From DASVEE01 sp036399695 (GTDB taxonomy: Bacteria; Acidobacteriota; Thermoanaerobaculia; Gp7-AA8): a stretch of DNA of 58,107 nucleotides. The stretch is taken from assembly GCA_036399695.1 (NCBI GenBank), contig DASWMP010000277.1, forward strand, positions 1 to 58,107, read 5' to 3'. Position numbers and translations under genes: made by a program. The notes below the pieces were generated by a model that was given only the letters and a program-made list of their open reading frames with translations, did no database searches and was not told the DNA's origin. This document shows, one piece after another, positions 35,512 to 43,549 of this stretch (the stretch's first letter is position 1; each line of letters opens with the position of its first letter).

Positions 35512-36930
35512 TCATCGCATTCGGCGTCGTCGTCGCTCGAGCAGCAGAAGCAGCAGCGTTAGGAGAAGAAAGTAGACGTCGTATGAGGAACGGTCCGCAC
35601 GGTCGTTGGCGGCGAGCTGCAGCCGACGTTGTACGGGCTCGACCGAGAAACCCGACCAGCGATCGCGAAAGATCTCGAGGCGCTGTCCCGACGCATCGAC
35701 CGTCGTCACCTTCACGTCAGTCCAGTAGCGGCCGGCGAGCGAGCACTCGATGGCGGTGGTGCCGCGGAAGAGGGCCGGCCCGAGGTCGGGAGCGGCACGC
35801 ATCGCCATCGGCGTACTCGCACCGGCGGGAGTGTCGAGGGCGACGTCGACCGAGAGCGCGTAGCGCGGCAGCGCGCGCAGCGGCTGGCCTCCGGAATCGA
35901 GCAGCCGGTATGCGAGGTCAACACGATCGTGTTGCCGCTGCGTGTCGCCGGCGGAGGGGCGCACGAGCAGACCGCGCGGGAAAAACTGCTGGGACACGAT
36001 ACGCACGCGACTGTCATCTCGTGACTTGCGGATCCGCCATTGTCCTGGCGACGGACGTGGCACCACGTACGTCGCCAGCGCATCACCGACGCGTACCGTC
36101 TCCACGCCGTCAATCCCCTCGCGAAGCGGCGTGCGGCTCGACGGCGGAAAGACCTCCACCGCCGCATCGGCCGAGCCGCGGAAGACGTCGAGCACGATCA
36201 TCTCCAGGTAAGGGGCGACGACCAGCACGTCGACCGCTCGATCGTTCCCCCGGGTCGCTTCAATCGTTCGCGTCCCGAGCAAAGCTGTCACGGCGCCGTG
36301 CGCTCGCGCAAGGACCTCGTTGGTTGCGCCTCTCGTCGTGTGTACGGTCGAGGCGAACGACCGCCACAGCGAAGCGTCGCGCGCGTCGAGCAGAAGCGCA
36401 TGCATCGGCAGCCGCTCAGTCCGCGTGAATGCGGACGCGAAGCGCTCCAGGTTCTGTCGATAGGCGGTCATGTCGACGCCGCGGACGTAGGGCACACCAT
36501 CGGTCAGCACGAACGCCGCACGTCGCCGCTCCGGATCGGGCGGGAGTCCGTCGAACAACTGCTTCGCCCCGCGAAACGCGGCGAGAACGTCCGTGCCACC
36601 GAGATCGTCCCGCGGTATCTCCGCAATCCTGGCTCGCAAGGCGGGCAACGCTTCAAGACGACAGGCGGCGAAAGGCAGGTCGACGCGTGTTCCCGCGCCG
36701 AAGCTGATGACGGCGATGCGATGCTCCACGCGGTTGGCCGCCGCATTACGGGCGATGAGCGACGTCGTCATCGTCAGAATGAGCGGCAACAGCTCGCGAT
36801 GGTGAGTCATGCTCGTCGAGCGGTCGACCAGTACGACGAGGTCGAGTCCTGCCTCTGCTCTGGCGGCGCGGCTGCCGGACAGCAGCAGCGCCAGGGCCAA
36901 GAGAGCGCGCGCCGCGCCGCTTCCTCTCAT
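35512..36930 (-). CDS. vWA protein with C-terminal tail anchor
   Basis: A 472-aa protein: signal peptide (1-25), vWA domain beginning DLVVLVDRSTSM (D36, S38, S40), a Thr-bearing loop GGTDVLAAF, AAFVLTDGVP in the distal strand, a beta-rich second half, and a very hydrophobic tail YDVYFLLLTLLLLLLE followed by RRRRRMR. The stop-transfer and basic cluster indicate a single C-terminal membrane anchor with only a few residues in the cytoplasm. It lacks the cytoplasmic domain of the three larger vWA proteins. It is positioned between the CHAT protease and the OmpA-like gene. Confidence 0.84.
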   Translation of the reverse strand: MRGSGAARALLALALLLSGSRAARAEAGLDLVVLVDRSTSMTHHRELLPLILTMTTSLIARNAAANRVEHRIAVISFGAGTRVDLPFAACRLEALPALRARIAEIPRDDLGGTDVLAAFRGAKQLFDGLPPDPERRRAAFVLTDGVPYVRGVDMTAYRQNLERFASAFTRTERLPMHALLLDARDASLWRSFASTVHTTRGATNEVLARAHGAVTALLGTRTIEATRGNDRAVDVLVVAPYLEMIVLDVFRGSADAAVEVFPPSSRTPLREGIDGVETVRVGDALATYVVPRPSPGQWRIRKSRDDSRVRIVSQQFFPRGLLVRPSAGDTQRQHDRVDLAYRLLDSGGQPLRALPRYALSVDVALDTPAGASTPMAMRAAPDLGPALFRGTTAIECSLAGRYWTDVKVTTVDASGQRLEIFRDRWSGFSVEPVQRRLQLAANDRADRSSYDVYFLLLTLLLLLLERRRRRMR

Positions 36931-39900
36931 TCATTCGGCGCCGTTCTTCCACAGGCCCTGGGGCTGTCCGTGCAGCGTGAACGCCGCCCAATAGCGCGGG
37001 TCGCTGAAGCATTCGCTTTTCTTGATGGCGAGTTGCGCTTCGCGCAGCGCTTCCGCCGCGGGCGAGCCCCCGGCGAGGCGTCGGTAGAACTCCTCCATGA
37101 GGCCGGCCGACGCGGCGTCGTCGATGTTCCACAGCGTCGACAGCACTCCTGGAGTGCCGGCGTAGAGCAGCGCGCGCGTCAGCCCCACGACCTCGTCGCC
37201 GCCGCTGCGCGCGCCGACTGCCGTTCGACAGGCGGAGAGGACGACCAGGTTGACGCCGGTGAGGTCGACCGACGAGAGGATTTCGTGCACCGTGAGGCTG
37301 CCGTCGTGCGAGTCGCCTGCCGCGAGCGCGATGCGGCTGAAGAGAGGATTGGCCGCGTCGTACATGCCATGCGCGGCGAGATGGACAAGGTCGATCTTGC
37401 CACCGAGACCGTATAGAAGAGCCTCGCGGGCGTTCACGCCGAGCTGCGGCCGCGCGCCGAGCGTGCGCGCGATCGCGGTCGCCTCCTGCTCGGCCCAGGG
37501 TAGCTTCTGGAGCGCGGGAAGTGGGCTGGCGGGATTGCCGAGGATCAGCGCCGTCCCGTCGACCGGTGTTTCCTTGGCCCTGAGGAACCGGAGAGCGCTC
37601 GCGCTCGGTGCGTAGGTCAGGACGTAGTCATCAATGAGGTAACGGCCGGTCTTGCGATCCTGCAGCGCGGCGAACGGCACGTAGTGCAGCACGCCGTGCG
37701 GAACAAGGACGAGCTGTCGCGTCTTGATCGTCTTTGCAATCGGTGCGAACAGTTTCTCGAAGACTTCGTCGGCCGTTGCGGCATCTCCGCACGTGTTCGG
37801 AAGGGCCACGCCGCGCGCGTCCTGCCTCGGCCCGAACTGATCGGCCCAGCAGACGATGCGGTGCAACGCTGTCTTGTCCACCGGCAGCGTCGCGTAATGC
37901 GTCTCGTTACGATCGATCACCCACACGTGCACGCCATACGGCGTGACGAAGTAGTTGATCATTGTGGCTTCCTCCGGAATCTCCTTACGGATGGCGGCGA
38001 CGTCGAGCGGCTCGACCGTCGTAAGTGCGGCATATTCCGGATTCGTCACCTTAACGCGCGTCATCACGGTCCTGTAGCGCTCCCGCGCCCGTCCGACATC
38101 GGCGGCAAGCTTCTTCGCCTGCTCCCCGGCCGCGCCTTTCAGCGCGCGCTCGCGGTCGATGATTTCCGTGCGCAGGATCTCGGCCTCGCGGACGACATGC
38201 GGGTCGGCACCGCGCTCAGCGTTGAAGCGGTGATTACCGATCAGTTGCAGAAAGGCGCGCGCGCGCGCCCGCTCCGCCTGCGCCAACGCTTCGTCGCTAC
38301 GGCTGCTGCGCGCCAGGATCTCGACGAGAACCTCGAAGTAGACACGACGTTCGCTGCCGAGGTAGCCGGTGAGCAGCTCCTCCACTTTTACATCGCCGGC
38401 GCTCGCCTCCAGCGCCTTCGCGCCGTCCTGAAAGAAGCGGATCGCTTCGTCGCGATTGCCGGTCCGCCAGTGCGTGGCTCCGATCGCTGCGAGGACGCCA
38501 GCACGGAGGTCGCCGCCAGGATCGGCCGCGAGTGCCTCAGTCAGCGTCTGGCGGGCCGCGACGTAGTCGCCGCGCTCGAGCTCCATCTTCCCCCGAAGAA
38601 AAAGAGGCATCCAGCGTGTGACTGCCGGCAGGTGTGCACCGACCTTAGGGACTCGTGTGACCGGCTCGCCCCGAGTCGAGCGCAATGTCTCGCGCAGCAA
38701 CTCCTGCATGTCTTCGCCGAGCATGAGCGTCTTGGCTTCCGGCAGTTCCGACCACGTTTTGAGCGCCGCTTCCGCCGTTGCGCGATTCGGTCCTCGCAGC
38801 GACGAGACCAGTTCGATCGTCTTCTCCGCCAGCTTGTAGCCGCTTTTCTTTGCCAGCGCGTGCGCATTCTCGAGCGCCAGCGCCGCGCTATCGTCGACGT
38901 CGAGCAGGAGGTGCACCTCGGCCAGGATCGTCCAGACCGTCGACTCGAGCAGCGGCTCATTCAGCGACTGGTACAAACCGATGGCGTCTTCCAGGTGCTT
39001 GACGGCCCTGCCATACGCGCCTTTGAACATGTACAGCGTTCCCATGTCGGCGTTGAGCATGGCCTGACGCTTGACGTTACCGTTCGCCTTCGCCACTTTC
39101 AGCGACTGCTCGTACAATGCGAGCGCCTCGTCACTACGGCCTCCCTTCTGCAGCAGGTCGGCGCGCGCGTGCAGCAGGCTGGTCTCCTGTTTCGCGTCGC
39201 CGGCTGCCCGCACGAGCGCGAGCGCACGGTCGTTCCAGGCCAGCGCCTCGTCCGTCCGGCCTGAGAGGAGCTCCAGCTCGGCAAGCTTGGCGAGCAACTC
39301 GAGCTCCAGAATCGGCCCGGATTTCACCATTCCCTGCAGGACTTTCGAGGCGTTGAGGGCCTTTAAATAGCTTTCCCGTGTTTCGTCGAGCCGCCACTGC
39401 TGTCTCCGCAGGTCGCCGAGACACGACGCGATCTGGAAATCGAAGAACCCGCCGAAGAGCGGCGCTTCCCGTGCAGCCGACGCGAGGAGTGCGTCCGCCT
39501 TATCGAGATCGCCTCCCGCTTCCACGAGCACATTCGCATACGCGACGTCTCCAGTGATTCCGGCGAACTTGAGGAACACCGGTTTGATTACCTGGGGATA
39601 TTGTGCGAATGGTGCGAGCGAATCGGTAGGTGCGCCGAACACCGACCCGAGGACCATGAAACTTTCGATCGAGAAGCGCGAAGTCGGATCGGCGGCCTCG
39701 CGGAGGAGCTTCCGTGCCCGTTCGTGCAACACGATCGCGTCGTCGTGCCGGCCCTCGAGTTTGTCGAGCTCGGAGGCCATCCAGAGCGTCATCCAGGCAC
39801 CGAAGTGATCGCCGCCAGCGGTGAACCTCGCTTCGGCCTCCATCAGGTTCCGGCGCGCGCCCTCGGCGTCATGCGCCGTGATGTCCGTCATTCCCAGGAG

Positions 39901-40098
39901 CAGCCAGATCGCTGCTTCACCCGACGCGTTTTTCTGCGCGATGTACCGCTCGCGGGCCTCCAGCAGCCGCGTCCGCGCTTCCTGCGAGCGGCCGGAGATC
40001 ACAAGTTGCCCCAACCCCGCCAGCGGATCGCTCTGCGCGAGCATCGGGGCGGAGCAAAAGAAGAGTGCGACAAACAGCGCAATGCGACATGAGTTCAT
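36931..40098 (-). CDS. secreted TPR-CHAT protease
   Basis: A 1055-aa protein with a signal peptide (1-22, ending PMLAQS), many TPR-type helical repeats over the first 650 residues (for example ALAWNDRALALVRAAGDAKQ), and a C-terminal CHAT domain. The caspase-fold catalytic pair is visible: H910 in VHLAAHGMYD and C957 in VVLSACRTAVG, followed by the conserved PGVLSTLWNIDD. CHAT is the caspase-clan C protease related to separase. ATG 40098 lies in an ATGA overlap with the caspase gene and is the start that gives the signal peptide. TPR-CHAT proteins usually act as sensor-proteases; here export and coupling to a caspase suggest a proteolytic cascade outside the cytoplasm. Confidence 0.9.
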   Translation of the reverse strand: MNSCRIALFVALFFCSAPMLAQSDPLAGLGQLVISGRSQEARTRLLEARERYIAQKNASGEAAIWLLLGMTDITAHDAEGARRNLMEAEARFTAGGDHFGAWMTLWMASELDKLEGRHDDAIVLHERARKLLREAADPTSRFSIESFMVLGSVFGAPTDSLAPFAQYPQVIKPVFLKFAGITGDVAYANVLVEAGGDLDKADALLASAAREAPLFGGFFDFQIASCLGDLRRQQWRLDETRESYLKALNASKVLQGMVKSGPILELELLAKLAELELLSGRTDEALAWNDRALALVRAAGDAKQETSLLHARADLLQKGGRSDEALALYEQSLKVAKANGNVKRQAMLNADMGTLYMFKGAYGRAVKHLEDAIGLYQSLNEPLLESTVWTILAEVHLLLDVDDSAALALENAHALAKKSGYKLAEKTIELVSSLRGPNRATAEAALKTWSELPEAKTLMLGEDMQELLRETLRSTRGEPVTRVPKVGAHLPAVTRWMPLFLRGKMELERGDYVAARQTLTEALAADPGGDLRAGVLAAIGATHWRTGNRDEAIRFFQDGAKALEASAGDVKVEELLTGYLGSERRVYFEVLVEILARSSRSDEALAQAERARARAFLQLIGNHRFNAERGADPHVVREAEILRTEIIDRERALKGAAGEQAKKLAADVGRARERYRTVMTRVKVTNPEYAALTTVEPLDVAAIRKEIPEEATMINYFVTPYGVHVWVIDRNETHYATLPVDKTALHRIVCWADQFGPRQDARGVALPNTCGDAATADEVFEKLFAPIAKTIKTRQLVLVPHGVLHYVPFAALQDRKTGRYLIDDYVLTYAPSASALRFLRAKETPVDGTALILGNPASPLPALQKLPWAEQEATAIARTLGARPQLGVNAREALLYGLGGKIDLVHLAAHGMYDAANPLFSRIALAAGDSHDGSLTVHEILSSVDLTGVNLVVLSACRTAVGARSGGDEVVGLTRALLYAGTPGVLSTLWNIDDAASAGLMEEFYRRLAGGSPAAEALREAQLAIKKSECFSDPRYWAAFTLHGQPQGLWKNGAE

Positions 40099-42335
40099 GG
40101 CTGACTTCTCCTCGGTGGTGTGGATCGGAACGTCCATTTCTCGAGCGACCAATCGGGAGGCGTGCGGATCGGCTCGCCCGCCGAAGCGCCGCGCTTGCCG
40201 GACAACTTGCTGGCGAGGAGCCGCTCCAACGGACTCTGTGGCCTGCCGCCACCCGGTGCGCGCACTGCTTCGCGTCCGCCTTTCCACTCGAGGCTCGATA
40301 GCGCCGTCAGCGGCTCGTTGGTCGACAGCAGAAAGTATGTGTCGGTGCCGTAGGGTGCGGTGACGGTGAACGGCGCCTCATCGTCGAGCGAAATCTCCGG
40401 CGGCACGTTTTCAACCGGCTTCGTGGCCTCGTCCGTGATTGGCAGCCGGTTCTCGACCGAGCCGCTGTCCACGCGCGGGAAGAGCAGCACGCTCGAGCCG
40501 GCGTTGTCGATGACGAACACGTAGAGATAGCGCGTGAATACCGGTACGGCCGGTGGCGCTTTCGCACGCAGGACGAGGAAATACGGCCGCTCGCCCGTCA
40601 GGATGCCGTCTTCGACGAGCATGCGATCGGCGGCGCGGCGGATGCCGAGCGTGTAGTACGCCTCCGCTCCCGGCGGCGACTGCAGCTCGTGCCATCCGTG
40701 TACGCGCTGCAGACGATCGAGCACCTCGCGCAGGAGGTGCGGTCGTTCCGGCGTCCACTCCGTCCGCAACGGAAGCGACGCACCGCCGGCGGTATGGGTC
40801 GAGACCCCCGGGCGGACGAACGCATACTGGACGCCCGCCGAAGTAAGACGGCCGGCGAGGATGTAGTCGGCCGCATCAGGGCTTCGCGTCAGCTCGACAC
40901 CTTCCACGCCGGAGATCTCATGCACCAGCTTCGGCGAGACGGGAAGCTGAACGAACAGCGACGCCCCTCGTTTCACACCGTCGAGCGGGCTCGTGCCGCG
41001 TGTCGTCCGTCCGCCGGCGACGAGCTCCGGCATGCCGTCGCGCCAACGGATGACATGCGTCGGCGGCTGGTCCGTCGGATCGTCGATCCAGCGGATGCCG
41101 CGCTCCGCGGCCGCGTCGCGAAGCCGTTTTGCCAGCACGAGCGCGCGGTCGTTGCCGTGCGGGGCCCAGACGCGTAGCGGCCGCCCCGGCGGTGGTGCCC
41201 AGGCCGCGATCTCGAGCAACGCCCCGGCGTGCAGTCGTGCCGTGTTGCGCGTTGTGACGCCGACCAGTCGCGCCTCGGCGCGTGCCACGCCGAGGAGCGA
41301 CTTGACCTCGAGACGCAGACCGTTGCGGCCAGGTACACGCAGCTCGGTGCCCACGGTGACACCGCTCGTCCACCCACCCTGCACGATGTAGTTTCCGTTC
41401 GGCGCGACCTGCTCCACGGCGATCACCGGCCGCCGCGCCCGGCGGTCAGCCCGCGCACCCAGGAACGGGCGAAGGCGCACCTCGGCCAGCCCGGCCATCA
41501 CCGGGACCTGCCCCGGCCGCTCGGCGCCAAGCCGTGCTTCAGCGCGTTGGAACGTCTGGCTCACCGGCTCGTCACGACTGGCGTCGGCGATCGCGCGGGC
41601 CAGAGCCCACGTGAACGCGCCCCGGATCGTGCCGTTCGAATCGATCATCTCGAACGCCGGCTCGAAATCGCGGGCCGCCGACAAGATCAGTGCGCCCTGG
41701 TCCTCCGGACGCGGCCCGTCTGACGCGTCGGCAACGTCGCGCTCATCGGGCTTCACGGCGCGCACCCGCAAGCCACCCTCCAGTCCGCGCGCCCCCGAGC
41801 CGCTGTGGCACGCGTCAATGACGACCGTCAGCCGCGCACCGCGCGTGAGCATCGCGTTGAAGGCGCGGCGCAGTTCTTTGTCGCGGACGTCCGGCGCACC
41901 ATGCCGCGCGTCTGCCGGCACCAGAGACTCGTCCAGCTTGTCCTGCTCGCGTGAAGACGAATTGCGTACCTGAGAGCCGTGGCCGGAGTAGTAAAAGAAG
42001 ATCGTGTCGTTCTTTCGCGCTTCGGCCGCGAGCTCGGCCAGAGCGTCGAGGATGCCGCGCCGCGTGGCCTGCTCGTTCTTCAGCGCGACGATGTTGCCGC
42101 GTTCAAAGCCGTAGACAGACTCGAGCAGATCGCGCATCAGCTCGACGTCGTTGATCGTGCCGTCGAGATTCGAGACATCGCGACCAGCCGCGGTCGCGGA
42201 CCGCTCTGCGTTCAGCTTCGACGCGGTGTAGTCGTTGATCCCGATCAGCAACGCGCGCCTGCGCACCGGCTGCGCGTCAGCGGAGGTGGCCAGGAGCGCG
42301 GCCATTGCCATGACGACGACTACTGAAGCTCGCAT
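40095..42335 (-). CDS. secreted caspase-family protease with DUF4384-like domain
   Basis: A 746-aa protein. A signal peptide (1-22) precedes a peptidase C14 domain: RRALLIGINDY at the start, catalytic H119 in YYSGHGSQ and C176 in VIDACHSGS. After about residue 300 comes a beta-rich region, and the C-terminal third has the DUF4384 pattern (YLYVFVIDNAGSSVLLFP, then ENRLPI), a domain often linked to bacterial caspases. Both catalytic residues are present, so activity is likely. A 139-bp gap separates it from the upstream 355-aa gene, and the gap contains an AT-rich segment and a hairpin, so this is the probable first gene of the long minus operon. Confidence 0.9.
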   Translation of the reverse strand: MRASVVVVMAMAALLATSADAQPVRRRALLIGINDYTASKLNAERSATAAGRDVSNLDGTINDVELMRDLLESVYGFERGNIVALKNEQATRRGILDALAELAAEARKNDTIFFYYSGHGSQVRNSSSREQDKLDESLVPADARHGAPDVRDKELRRAFNAMLTRGARLTVVIDACHSGSGARGLEGGLRVRAVKPDERDVADASDGPRPEDQGALILSAARDFEPAFEMIDSNGTIRGAFTWALARAIADASRDEPVSQTFQRAEARLGAERPGQVPVMAGLAEVRLRPFLGARADRRARRPVIAVEQVAPNGNYIVQGGWTSGVTVGTELRVPGRNGLRLEVKSLLGVARAEARLVGVTTRNTARLHAGALLEIAAWAPPPGRPLRVWAPHGNDRALVLAKRLRDAAAERGIRWIDDPTDQPPTHVIRWRDGMPELVAGGRTTRGTSPLDGVKRGASLFVQLPVSPKLVHEISGVEGVELTRSPDAADYILAGRLTSAGVQYAFVRPGVSTHTAGGASLPLRTEWTPERPHLLREVLDRLQRVHGWHELQSPPGAEAYYTLGIRRAADRMLVEDGILTGERPYFLVLRAKAPPAVPVFTRYLYVFVIDNAGSSVLLFPRVDSGSVENRLPITDEATKPVENVPPEISLDDEAPFTVTAPYGTDTYFLLSTNEPLTALSSLEWKGGREAVRAPGGGRPQSPLERLLASKLSGKRGASAGEPIRTPPDWSLEKWTFRSTPPRRSQP

Positions 42336-42380
42336 GTGCCTGTAGGGACACGAGACGAGTGCCGATGGTTGTTGCCGTGA

Positions 42381-42392
42381 TGTATTTAAATT
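42381..42392 (-). promoter_or_regulatory. AT-rich segment, possible operon promoter
   Basis: The 12-base stretch TGTATTTAAATT stands out in otherwise GC-rich DNA, about 46 bases before the caspase start. It could hold a -10 element for the minus operon. I see no clear -35 box, so the call rests on composition and position only. Confidence 0.3.
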
Positions 42393-42425
42393 CGCGCCCA
42401 GTGGTGGGAGGGAAGGCGCGCGTGA

Positions 42426-42455
42426 GCGACGGCCCGAGTTTTCTCGAACCGTCGC
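42426..42455 (-). terminator. hairpin between 355-aa gene and caspase gene
   Basis: GCGACGG pairs with CCGTCGC, and inside it CGAG pairs with CTCG around a TTTT loop, with a two-base internal mismatch. It lies 20 bases beyond the stop of the 355-aa gene. No T-run follows, so it may be an attenuator or mRNA-end hairpin rather than a full intrinsic terminator. Confidence 0.45.
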
Positions 42456-42474
42456 CGGACACAGGGCGTAATCG

Positions 42475-43542
42475 TCAGTCTTTGATGATTGGGCAGATCG
42501 TGAGGTCGTACGGCGATTTACCGCGTGGGCTCATGCCGAGGCTCTCGAGGAGATCGGACCAGAGAGCCTGCCGCGGATGCAGCAGGCTCCAGTCGGCCTG
42601 GGGATCGGAGGCGGAAGGGGAGAGCGCCTGGTGAGGGACGAGCCGTTCGCTGGGCGCGGGCGGTCTCTTGACGAGGTCATAGAACAGTTGGAAGTGCTGA
42701 CCGGGAGCCGGCGACGGCGCGGGGGCGTTCGGGTCGGGGGCGACGAACGGCGGCAGATTGAGCAAGGCCAGCTCGACGATCCCGTTCTGCGGACGCAACC
42801 GCATCGTACGGCGCTTCGTGCTGTCGCTGAAACTCTGCTCGACGATCTCCATCGAGTCGCCTGGAATGTGGATGTCCACAGCTACCCAGTTGGCAACGGC
42901 CTGCGCGTACGGCGCCTCGGGACTGCTGCCGGATGGTTTACGGAAATGAACCGCGCGTGCCTTCGCATCGATCTTCACCAGGGAGTACGTGTACAGCTCG
43001 CCGCTGCGCAGCTTCAGCCGCGCGGCAACAACGCAGCCGGACGGTGGCTCCGCTAGCGTCAGCGCGGTCTTGAAGCCGCCGGTGCCTGGCGCGAGCTCGC
43101 TCATGTCCGCGACCCAACTGAAGTCTCCGCGCTCCGCCGGCGTGGCCGGCACGACGCTGAGCACCCCGTTCGCGTCACGAGTCCGGAGGCCGCTGCGGAC
43201 CGTCAGCGGGCCTGACGCATCGCCGATCGTAAGATCGGACCCCGAAAGCTCCCACGCACCGCCGCCCGTCAGTGCGCTGTTGAGCGCCGCCTGTGCCTCC
43301 GCGGGCGTCTTGTTCGCAAACATGAACGACGCCATCGAGCCGTGGTCGGACGTGACGCACGACCCTTCGCAACTGGCGGCCCTTGCGAGCAGCATGGGAC
43401 GGTGATGCGGCAGCGTGTCGCCGCCTGCGAGCGTGTATTCGTGGGGCGTGTTGACCAGCACCACCGAGATCTCCGTGCCGTCACTGTTCGGCACGAAGGC
43501 AATCAGTCCACTGAAAAATATACGGAGGATGAATTCCGTCAT
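42475..43542 (-). CDS. conserved-looking protein of unknown function
   Basis: A 355-aa protein that I do not recognise. The N-terminus MTEFILRIFFSGLIAFVP looks like a weak signal or buried strand; the rest is predicted beta-rich with a Pro-rich stretch (PDPNAPAPSPAPGQ) near residue 290. There are only a few cysteines and no catalytic motif that I can name. ATG 43542 follows AAGGAG at good spacing and lies 8 bp after the stop of the CHAT lipoprotein gene, so the two are co-transcribed. The pairing suggests it is a partner or substrate of the CHAT protease. Confidence 0.65.
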   Translation of the reverse strand: MTEFILRIFFSGLIAFVPNSDGTEISVVLVNTPHEYTLAGGDTLPHHRPMLLARAASCEGSCVTSDHGSMASFMFANKTPAEAQAALNSALTGGGAWELSGSDLTIGDASGPLTVRSGLRTRDANGVLSVVPATPAERGDFSWVADMSELAPGTGGFKTALTLAEPPSGCVVAARLKLRSGELYTYSLVKIDAKARAVHFRKPSGSSPEAPYAQAVANWVAVDIHIPGDSMEIVEQSFSDSTKRRTMRLRPQNGIVELALLNLPPFVAPDPNAPAPSPAPGQHFQLFYDLVKRPPAPSERLVPHQALSPSASDPQADWSLLHPRQALWSDLLESLGMSPRGKSPYDLTICPIIKD

Positions 43543-43549
43543 GTTGTCT

